DNA of 64,000 nucleotides from Strix aluco (taxonomy: Eukaryota > Chordata > Aves > Strigiformes > Strigidae), in assembly GCF_031877795.1 (NCBI RefSeq), contig NC_133943.1:12145001-12209000 (forward strand), written 5' to 3'. Positions 38,950-64,000 of this stretch are shown in pieces. The position numbers and the translations under genes were made by a program. Position 1 is the stretch's first letter; every line of letters begins with the position of its first letter. The notes below the pieces were generated by a model, which saw nothing but the letters and a program-made list of their open reading frames with translations, was not told the DNA's origin and made no database searches.

Positions 38950-41700
38950 AGGCAATCAGAGCCAAGAAATCCAGGAAGGCAAGCAAAAACCAAACAAACA
39001 AACAAACAGCACCCAGAAAACAACATGCACAGCAGCACACCAGCTTTCAGGTCCCAAGGCTTTCAACATGAGCAGGGAGATGTTTAGCAATTGGGCATTC
39101 TTCAGAGAACAATGGGGAGACAGTCGAGCTGCAGCAAGGCTGGATGGGAGAGGGTCGTGCAGCTGGAGCAGCAGTGTTACGAGCAGAAACGGGGAAAGGT
39201 TGCATGTGCATATGCTGCTAACGGCTCTGGAAGACCCCTCGACACACCACCTGCAGAAGTGATGGGTAGGCATGGGAAAGGCTTTGTGTCTGCTAGAAAT
39301 CAGCATCAGTGAGCAGCATCTTATCAATGGTTGTGATCCAGGAAAACAACATCCAGTTGTGAGCCTGGAAAACAACAGATTTGTTTATGCCTGAAGTTCA
39401 CAAAGCATCTGACCTGGTAAAATAACCCAGCCTTTAGAGATGTTTTTTCACTACAGAATGGGAAGAAGCTTGTCTGAGAAAGGGCACCCAGGGGCAGGCT
39501 TGCTGGGCAACTGGAATGGGCTCAGCAATATTCTACAGTCTAGCAGAGGAAATGAGAGAAAAAAGCAAAACACATCCAAGAGAATATGCAGAGATAAAAA
39601 GCAGAAGAGAAAGATAATTGCAAAGAAAGGTCTGTGGGTGGTGCTGAAAAAAACATGACAATGGAAAATGACGTGCATATGGTTCCTGTACGGTCACCAT
39701 GGCAAGAGAAATTGTTATCCTAAAGCTTGCAGGAAAGAAAAGCAAGGGAAAGGGACACCCTGTCAAAGCCATGACTGAAGGTTTCTGTTTGCCCACAGGT
39801 GACACCGCAGGTAGTGCAAATTAGCAGAGAAATGAGTGCCCAGACTAGCTCAGTCAAAGCAAGGCGGCTGCATGCGGATCAACCTCAAACCCAGTGTCAA
39901 AATGGCACCAGGACATCAGGGGATTTGTGAGTGAACAGAAACCCCTTCAGCGCTCTGGAAGTGGAAATGGCACAGCCCAAGCAGGCAACACCACGCTGAA
40001 GTGTTTATGCAGGCAGAACCACAACAGGAGCTGCAAGGTGGAAATTCCCACAGCGCCATGGGAAGCAGTGCAGTTGGAGACTTTGGTTAGTGTAGGCAAT
40101 ACACCAGCTCACAAACCCGGTGCACCAAACCTCAGAGAAACCCTTTGTGTATTACAGTCAGAAGAAATACACGAGGAAGTCCCAAATGCAGGTGACATGC
40201 CTCTACTAAAACAGAGTAAGATACCTAAGATGGGTTTCCAGAAGGAAGAGTCTAAGAGAATTGGTACCAGTAAAAAGAAAGGAATGATTCATACAGTACA
40301 GGATCTGCCCAGGGAAGATGTACTGCACTGAAAGTAAAAATAAGGGAGGGAATGAAGTAAATTGGAAGAGAAGCCCATTCACCAACAAGGTAGAGCCCAT
40401 GACCCATTCTCAGTCCTTCACATGATATTTTCCTTCTCCATCAGCGAGATGTAGACAGTCACAAACCTGAGTTAAAATGTAAGTGGAAGAACAGGACTGC
40501 CAGCAGCATTCCAGGCTGGCAAGAAAATGTCACAACAGATGACATTCTGGGGTAAGGCACTGAAACACCACCCATCACAGTCCTGACTTAGGTCTTCGAG
40601 GAGAGGCAGGAGCAGGGTTCAGCTTGAACAAAAGCAAGATGAAGTTTTCAGTGACTGGCACCATTGAAGGGACACCTGCTGACTTCCAAAGGCAACAGCC
40701 TTCCAGACAAAAAGCAAATGAAATGACCAGATGTCCTTTCAGAGACTATTAGGATTTGTAAAGTATCTAATAGACATTCTTGCCTAAGTGTCTCTTTATC
40801 CATTGTATCCTTCCACATGAAAATACAACAGATGAGATCAAGAGATTCCCAATCTGAGATGAACACTGAGAGCACAGAGGGACATGGCATCTAAAAAGTA
40901 GTTATGTGCCAGTTTTCAAGGCAGGTTTGGAAAGAATCTGAAGAACAAACCATACTGCAAGTGCTCATGTCTACTCGTTTATCAAGAAAGCGTCAAGGAG
41001 ATTTAAGAAGAAAATCCGTCAATCCCAGACAAAGGTACTTTAAGGAGGAGTTCAGCAGGACACAGAAGGAAAGGACTCAGAAGCCTGAACAGACTCACAA
41101 TCCCTACTCTGCAGAAGCCACCAGGTATAAAGCAGGCCCTGTCATCCCCAAAGACTGGAGCTTCTGGAGTATCAAATAGCTTCCAAAATAGCCATAAGAT
41201 GATGCAGACATGGAGGACAGAGAGATGACTCGTAAGGCAATGACACTCCTGTCAGGTCTGGCTGCCCAGGGATACAGAGCATCCCTGCAGGTGCCTTGCA
41301 CCTCAGCGCTGCTCCAGCATGGGCTGCCCCCAGTGTAGCCATCACCAGAGCATGCAGTTTATTTTCTGTCAGATCATGAGATGGACAAGATGGGAAAGCC
41401 CAGCTGATGGGTTAGGGAAGCCTGGGAGAGACTCAGAAGAATACAAGCCTGACACATCACAGTCGTACAGGAACTTCTGAAAATCCTTCCCAAAGCACTG
41501 GAGCAAGGGTTTATTTTAACCTGATTAATATTGTACTAATACTCTGGGATCAAACATGGCTTAAATCTTGGACAGCAGTAAGAAAGAAGTCATGCCGCAA
41601 TTCAAAAACCAGCTGCAAGGAACTGAAGGTGTCTCAGACAGAATTAAACCTTAGAGTCAAGAGATAAATGCTGCAGCCATCACTCCCTACACACTGATGT
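38950..41700 (+). other. A-rich, strand-skewed block of unknown origin
   Basis: Across about 2.7 kb the plus strand is visibly rich in A and poor in T, unlike flanking DNA. Plus-strand frames at 39440-39658, 39894-40331 (145 codons) and 40904-41179 are Lys/Arg/Gln/Glu-rich, and stop codons separate them. I recognise no domain. It could be a decayed retroelement body, an old processed transcript or a non-coding RNA gene; none can be shown from sequence alone. Confidence 0.35.
38991..39008. repeat. (CAAA)n microsatellite
   Basis: Four and a half units of CAAA. Confidence 0.85.
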
Positions 41701-41756
41701 ATGTTTATGCATTCTTGTGTGGTCTCAACACCACTGTTGGCAGGTGCAAAAGAAAG

Positions 41757-41772
41757 AAAAAAAAAAAAAAAA
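41757..41772 (+). repeat. Poly-A run of 16
   Basis: There are 16 A residues after AAAGAAAG and before CAAAATAGCAAAATAAAAC. The run sits at the right edge of the A-rich block 38950-41700 and could be the tail of an old retroinsertion. Confidence 0.85.
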
Positions 41773-43756
41773 CAAAATAGCAAAATAAAACAACCACCCC
41801 ATAATCAGTGCATGAAGGGAATTTGGTTATGTAAGAATTCATTCTTCCTTTCTCAAAAACCGTCTGGTGCTCAGGGGCTCATTTCTTTGTATTCATCTCA
41901 ATTCCTGGACTGTATCCCAACAGCCTTCATGGCAGCCAAATACAGTCTTTTTTATATTTTTTCCCCTCTCCTCTAGTGTGACAGGAATTGTTGGCACTTG
42001 TGCTGTTTCCTACACTTGTCTCCAGTGCTGCGGTAAGGGGAGCCTCTTGCTGCCAAGTTTCCTGCCCGTGTTTCCCTCTCAGAGGAGCCGTAGCTGTTGG
42101 GACAGCATGCAGGAGCTGAGGAGCCATAAACAGCTTAGCTGGGACCCTCAGTGCACCCCGGCACCATCGTGTTTTCCTGCAGAGCTGGGGCAAGACAGGA
42201 ACACGGAACTCTTTGCCCATCATCTGGTACCCAGGAGAGCCAGTTGCCCTTCCACGTGTCCCTGTCACTAGCACACATGGTTTCTACCAGCTGTACGCTT
42301 GGAAGGGATAATGTTTTCTCTGCCCTTTCCGGTCCCAGAGAGATGTTTTCCCTGGCAAAGCCCAGCACAGCATCCAGCACTGGTCTCCCATCAGTCCTGC
42401 TGAATGCAAAGTGCTCATGAGAACAGAAAGTGACTCTGGAGATCAGTGCTGGTAAGTCCTGGGGTTATCTGGGTGCCCTGTGACCAGCAACAGGGGAAAT
42501 GATAGCTCCAGGGCTGACACATGCCTTCTCAGTACAACAAGTAGTTAATCTCAACTGGGGATTCTTTTTACATCTGACCTCACTACTTGCTATCCCCAGT
42601 CATTGGTCACTTCCCCGCTGCCCTGTCCTTCTCTTTTTGGTTTTGCTTCTCCCCTCCCCCAGGGACACAGCAAGCTCTCAGGGCAGGGACACCAGGCAGT
42701 GCAGACACAGCCCCCTCATCTCAGCACACACAGACAGGCTGCATCATGCTGCTGCCCGCCTTACCATAGCACAGGGAAGGGAAGGTTTATTTAAGCACAT
42801 GCAGTTACAGTTAGCAACTCTTGGCTGTTGCTCAGCCTCCCAGCATCAACCTCCGATACGCCTTCTGGCATACATATTTATGATCCCAATTACCACTGAA
42901 CAAAAACCCAGGTTACTGTGAAAATAAATGATTTTTAATCTAAATTGCCCAGTTTACATACTTCACCTACCTCTGCTTAGCAGAACAGCTGGTGTTTACC
43001 AACTTCTCATTACTGTTCCAAGCAACAGAAGAAGATGTTGGCTGGAGAGGACCAGCCGCCTCTGAGATAAGATGAGCTCAGATTTTCCTCTGCCTCAGAC
43101 TCTCTGCTCCTCCACATCACTGAGGAGCCCCCAGCAGAGGCAGGCTGATGCTGTAGGTCAGCCTGTGCCGAAGTCCAAGGTTGACAGAGATGGATAAACA
43201 ATGTGACACCTGTGGACACCAGCTACAAAACCTGGGCACTGAGCTCCAGAAGAGCTCTGCACAGCCACGGTGTGCTTTTAGCAGGGGTAGTGGAGCAGCA
43301 TCAGCTGTGGCTGATGACTCTGGTTAAGTGGATGCCCAGATGAGGGTCCTTGGAATGGGAGAGGCAGCTCCCACCTGTACCCTGGATCCACACAACACAC
43401 CACTGAAATTCAGACTTCCCCCCCAAGCAGCATGTGCTTTCCCTGCCCGATTGCCAGGCTTTGACAGTACTCAGAGAGGGTTTCTATCCCTCGTTTAACC
43501 CATGGGATCTGAGTCATGGAGCAGAAAAAGGCTTTGCTGGAGCTGGATGGTACAGACAGGAACAGGAAAGTCTCTCCATCCAGTCCAGCCTCTGTCCAAC
43601 ACAGGCCCAGTGAAGATTTGCAGCACTGTACAGTGAGGGAATGACGAAAGATGTCTGCTGATAATTATTATTGTTGGGTGTTGTATTTCTGCATGAAAGA
43701 ATAGTTTCCGTGTAAACCCAAATAAATCTAGCTATCTCTACACTTCTGTCCATATC

Positions 43757-43858
43757 TTAGGGACATGGTTTAGCGGTGGACTTGGCAGTGCTAGGTCAAT
43801 AGTTGGACTCAATGTTCTTAAAGTTCTTTTCCAACCTAAACGATTCTGTGAGTCTATC
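43757..43858 (+). mobile_element. CR1 LINE, 3'-end fragment
   Basis: The order GGGACATGGTTTAG, GTGGACTTGGCAGTGCTAGG, GTTGGACTC, TTTTCCAACCTAAA, GATTCTGTGAGTC is the standard 3' end of avian CR1, ending in its ATTCTRTGA microsatellite-like tail. Only about 100 bp remain, the usual 5' truncation. Confidence 0.85.
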
Positions 43859-45210
43859 TGTATTTATTTATTACAGTTATCAGTGCTTCCTTTTTCCTAA
43901 TGCCTTGGGAGGCTCACACCGGAGCTAAGATGATCCAAGAATTATTCTTGTCATGGTATTTCCACTGTCCAAGAATGAGCATATGTTAAAAAAATCCAGT
44001 CCCTCTTTATGCCAGGCCTTAAATGGCCCCCTGAGGCATCAAACAAAAATGGGGTCAGAGTGCCAGTGTTGGCTCCTAGGTGGGCTTACATCAGGACTGG
44101 TAGCACCAGTGCCTGGAGAGTCACACTGGTGAAAGATTGGAGTGAAACAGGTTGGCACCAGATCCAGACACCGGCACGCAGACGCACTGAAGCCAAAGCG
44201 AGGAGGTTTCTACGCACCCTTCACCCTTTGGAAGTGCTGGAAAGGAAGGTGCTTCTTTTAGCAGCCATGTGAAGGCATGTGCTATTGCACGTGGTCCCCA
44301 CCAGTCCTATTTCCAGCTCGTCTGGCTGAGGACTGAAGGAAGGAAAACTCCTGGGACTGGGCATGGAGCAGAGAGTCACATGCGACTCAGAAATAAGTCA
44401 CAAGCCACAGCAAGATAATGACACTGGGCGTAAGAGGAGACTTGATCCATCCTTTCCCTTTCCCCTATTTCTTCCCCCATCTGTTTGGGCTGACATTAGT
44501 GCTGGTGAAGGAGGGATGGACACTGGTGGCCAATACCTACCATAGGATAAATACCTCCTGAGTTTCTACAGTCCTGCTTCTCCAACCTTCTCTTGGAGCA
44601 ACATCACAGCCCTGGCCAGGCACTGCGCCCTGCAGCACCTTGGGTGTGTATCCCTTACGTGGTCCCTGAGATTCCTTCCTACATGCACACACGGGTGCTC
44701 CCTGCTGTGTCTAAAAGACAGACAACTCCTCGTTGCCATGCCCTGGGAATGATGGACAATATCCCCCCACCCAGGAATGGGTGGAAGATGATAACCCTCA
44801 ACCTGGCTGCCCCAGGACCTGAGCCATCACCTGGTGATCTCTGGCACAAAATCCCCAAGGCATCTGTTTCTCTGCCCATGAAACCACGCTGGTGACTGGA
44901 GGGACACAGTATCCTCACCCCGCCTTGGGCACACGACCAGAAGCCGATACGCATGACTGACTGCTTTAAATTTCACTTTATTTCCAAGTATTATTGTGGA
45001 GCTTAATTAGCCTTGGCCACCCTGACCTCTCATCCCACTAGGAAAACATCCCAGCTTTGTCACAACATGTGGGAGTGGGCGGGCAAGCGGGTGGATGAGG
45101 GAGAGGGGAAATGATGTTTTATGGGATGTTCTCAAGGAGCAAGTCTCTTCTCCCCACCAAGCACCACAAATTTGTTTGTTGTGATTTAAGGAGGACACAT
45201 TTGGTTAAAA

Positions 45211-45300
45211 ACCATGGGCCAGATCCACAGTCCTTGAAAATCAGAACATCTCTGTTTGACTTCATGGAGCTTAGTTGATTTAGACCAGCTGAGACACTGA
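45211..45300. repeat. Old interspersed repeat, copy E
   Basis: CCATGGGCCAGATCCACAG is followed by TTTGACTTCATGGAGCTTAG and TTGATTTAGACCAGCTGAGA. This is the clearest single copy of the family in the window; the GGGCCAGATCC edge is characteristic. Confidence 0.6.
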
Positions 45301-46460
45301 CCCTCTATGTTTAAACAAAATCAATTTTTTCTCACTGGTGTTAGGCAGAAGAGCCTCGGGTTTGGCTCTAGAAAGGATATTTTAGCAGGGATGCTCTCTG
45401 CATGATTCATCCTCCACTGGGCATAACTTTGACAAGAACTGCAACTGCCACTGGCCACTGGTCTGGGTCTGGGGGCTCTAGCACAGAAAGAGGCCCAGCC
45501 ACCCACATCCCCACCCCCAGGTGAAGAGCCTGGACAGCAGCACAGCACCAACCTTTACAACCACTGGTAACAAAAACCTGCGGGGATGCCTGGGCAGCAG
45601 CCTCGTGGTGGCCTTGGGCCTCATCTCAGGGGCCCAAAGGGCACCACGAGGACCAGACAGTCTGGGTGAAGCAGCTGCTTCAGGAAAGCTATCGTGGGGT
45701 TGGACAGCACCTCTAAGTGAGGTGCTGGGCATGGCAGGAGAGATGGGTGCAGATCTTGGTGCCAGGACAGGACACTTCTGCACCACGCAGACCCTCAGGT
45801 CTTCCAGAGCCATCAAAGTTTCCCTCTCTTCCCTCTCCTTGATAGCCTGATATCCAGTCATTGACCTGCCTTCTGGCACAAAGATGTGAGACTGTGCTTT
45901 TCCCCATGTATGAAAAGAAAAAGAGAAACTGACCTGAAATACTGCTGAAAAGATCCTGCCATAGCACGGTGAGCACCAGCCACCTGAACTGAGAACAGGC
46001 AGCCCCGTGGAATGAGGCAGGAAGGTTTTGGGGACAAGTTCTCCTCTGAGCTTGCTGTATTTCAAATGAGATTAAGATTTACCTCCTCTGAGCTCAGGGC
46101 TGAGGCTACCCTAATGGCATTGCAGGAATGTTCAGTAAACAAGCAGTAAAGTATTCATTGCCCCGATGATGGATGCCTTGCACGGATTAGAAGGGGAAAA
46201 TGAACTCAGCGTTTGCAAAGAGCAGCGAGGAAATAAATGTTCTGCATTGAGCATTTCCAAGCAGTGAAGCATGTCAGGGAGGTGGAAGGACTTGGAACAG
46301 GGTCTCTCTGTGAAGCCCCAGCTGGGTGTCTGGCCACTGGTTGTCAGAGCAAAGAGATGAGCTGGAAAAACTTGTTCATTCTTCACTCTGCACCAGTCCA
46401 GACTGAAAACCGAGGTTGGTATTATTATCACTTGCCTGCGTGAGGCTGAAAATGTGGGCA

Positions 46461-47692
46461 TTTATTGCTCTCTGGTGGTGAGATGGGCTGGGGAGGAGAG
46501 CTGCGTGCTGCTCCCGGTGCTGGGCGGCAGCTCTCAGGAGAAGCCTCCTCCATGCCTCCCACTCCCCCTGCTCGCTCCACAGAGTTTTTTGCTCCAGCTG
46601 TGTAGCTCAGGACACTTGAAGGCAGCTTGCTGTCTGCTGGGCAGCCGGCTTCTCCTTGGACTGCCAATGGTCCATGCAAAGTCACATGCCTCTCCCCACT
46701 GAAAGTCCCCCTGCTCCCCATCAGCACCCCTGTCCGGGGGGCTGGATGTGTGCCACTGAGCATCCTCACCATCCGCTCCCTGGCGCTCCTGCATCCCGCG
46801 GGGCTCTGCAGCCTGGAGAAGAGAGGCTGGGAAGGGTGCTGGGCTGCAAAGCCTGGGCCAGGTCAGGACTGACAGCTCTTTTCCCAGGCAAGACCCATAG
46901 TGTGCTCATGCTTTACATGCTGAAAGTGCACACGGGCTGTGGGGCAGCAGAGGCCACCCCGGCTGATCCAGTGCGAGAGCTGGGACTGGACGGCAGGGCT
47001 GGGTTGAGGGTGGGCTCTGCCTCCCCCCGAGCTGCTGCCCACCTGCATACAGGGCTCATCCCCAGGTGAGGCTTGACCAGCCCTTTTCATTTTCCTCCTT
47101 TCCCTAATTCTGCCTCTCACTGCCAAAAGCTTTGGTTGTGCCTTCTACTAAAGAGGCCCCAGGCTCTGCAGAGGTATGGGTCACAGACGTCCGCAGAGCA
47201 GACAGGACAAAAACCAGATAGAAATAAATAAAGGAGTTGCTATTCAAGTTAAAAGACATTTGGGTCAGGCTGAGCTGCCCCATGGGAACTGACATGTGTG
47301 GAGCAGCTGGGGGCACAGGCAGGCACAAGGCAGCCCTCCCCTGTCCCTGTTGCGGGCAGGGCAGCCACACTCCTGAAATGCCGTCTTTCTCAGCCCTGGT
47401 GCACCGTACACTCCAGCACCGCTGCTGGGGCCTCATCCTGGCCAGATACCCAGCCTTGATGTGCTGCCTGGACTGTGGTGCACAGCCCTTCTCCTGAAAA
47501 ATGAGGGTACGGTCCCAAGTGCTTGGTCCCTTGCCTGTGGGGGACAAGAAGACCACACGCTGCCAGCTACTTAGGATGCGGCTCAGGACCTCTCCTGGGC
47601 TGGTTGTTCTGGGGAGCACATGGGCCCATGCCACTGGCACGGCACGACCCTGATTGATGGCTCATAGTGGAGTCCCCAGGGTGGTGGGTTGG
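46461..47692 (-). other. SH3TC2: Probable SH3TC2 3' untranslated region
   Basis: Below the stop codon the first AATAAA hexamer I find on the minus strand is at 46461-46466, about 1.23 kb downstream, with no exact hexamer nearer. This would give a 1.2-kb 3' UTR. A variant hexamer closer to the stop could be used instead. No other gene is seen in the interval. Confidence 0.45.
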
Positions 47693-63794
<16,102 letters not shown>

Positions 63795-63960
63795 GTGTCC
63801 AGCAACACCGCCAGCCCCGAGCCGGAGGGCTGCTGCTGCGCTGGCAGGGATGAGCGCGCTGCTCCCTGCCCGGCTACCACCGCGGCTCAGCCCCAGCCCC
63901 AGCCACAATGCACAATGCGCCTTTTGACCGGGCACCGTCTGCCGGCGAGGCGGGGGCGGT
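63795..63960 (-). promoter_or_regulatory. SH3TC2: Probable SH3TC2 proximal promoter and 5' UTR, CpG-rich
   Basis: The 166 bp upstream of the start codon are GC-rich with many CpGs, including CCGCGG and GCGCGC. They contain two tandem ACAATG motifs (plus-strand 63905-63910 and 63912-63917) and GCGGGGGCG at 63950-63958, which is both an EGR-family consensus and an Sp1-type GC box. I see no TATA box. The transcription start cannot be placed from sequence. The pairing of SOX and EGR sites fits the Schwann-cell expression known for the gene but is only a motif match. Confidence 0.5.
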
Positions 63961-63965
63961 GGGCA

Positions 63966-64000
63966 CAGAGTCAGAGAATGGTTTGGGTTAGAATCATAGA
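63966..64000 (-). mobile_element. CR1 LINE 3' end, running off the window
   Basis: AGAGAATGGTTTGGGTT and AGAATCATAGA are the reverse complement of the CR1 tail region. The element begins about 8 bp beyond the EGR/Sp1 site upstream of SH3TC2 and continues past the window edge. Confidence 0.6.

Larger units (their letters stand above)
41773..46460. other. Intergenic downstream of SH3TC2, no gene recognised
   Basis: Contains the CR1 end and repeat copy E. No coding exon is recognised. A minus-strand frame of 195 codons at 45478-46065 overlaps frames on the other strand and looks like chance. Confidence 0.55.

Noticed and set aside
45478-46065. 195-codon minus-strand frame downstream of SH3TC2
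   Set aside because: It overlaps frames of similar length on both strands, has low-complexity composition and no family resemblance.

Overview
This is vertebrate nuclear DNA, most probably from a bird. Three things point that way. Exons are separated by GT-AG introns. CR1-type LINE 3' ends are present but sparse. A gene of 17 coding exons is packed into 16 kb, whereas I recall its human counterpart as several-fold longer. I cannot name the species.

The only protein-coding gene I can support is SH3TC2, complete, on the minus strand, from the start codon at 63794 down to the TGA at 47693-47695. The 17 coding exons sum to 3888 bp, or 1295 residues plus stop; all intron ends are GT-AG and all reading phases join. 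The product starts MGCC (a likely myristoylation site), carries two SH3 domains (exons 6 and 8) and a long TPR array (mainly exon 11 and exons 12-17), and ends at the family's normal C-terminus. In mammals SH3TC2 is a recycling-endosome protein of myelinating Schwann cells that works with Rab11, and its loss causes the demyelinating neuropathy CMT4C.

The gene's 5' end lies beside the right edge of the window. About 110-165 bp upstream of the start codon there are two tandem SOX-type motifs and a GCGGGGGCG site, in CpG-rich DNA. The tip of a CR1 element begins just beyond them and runs off the window. Intron 1 holds a second CpG-rich patch and an AT-rich block that could be regulatory.

The left 46 kb (1 to about 46460) contains no gene that I can support. 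From human gene order this should be the SH3TC2-ADRB2 intergenic interval, but no ADRB2 reading frame is present. Its notable contents are a 687-bp uninterrupted homopurine tract (GGAA/GGGA repeats, 8522-9208), one young and several ancient CR1/L3-type LINE pieces, several copies of an old palindromic repeat carrying a TTTACACC-type motif, a 32-bp sequence occurring twice 1.3 kb apart, a 2.7-kb A-rich strand-skewed block (38950-41700), and a few AT-rich stretches that look like conserved non-coding elements. Most long open frames there, and all frames across the GGAA tract, are artefacts.
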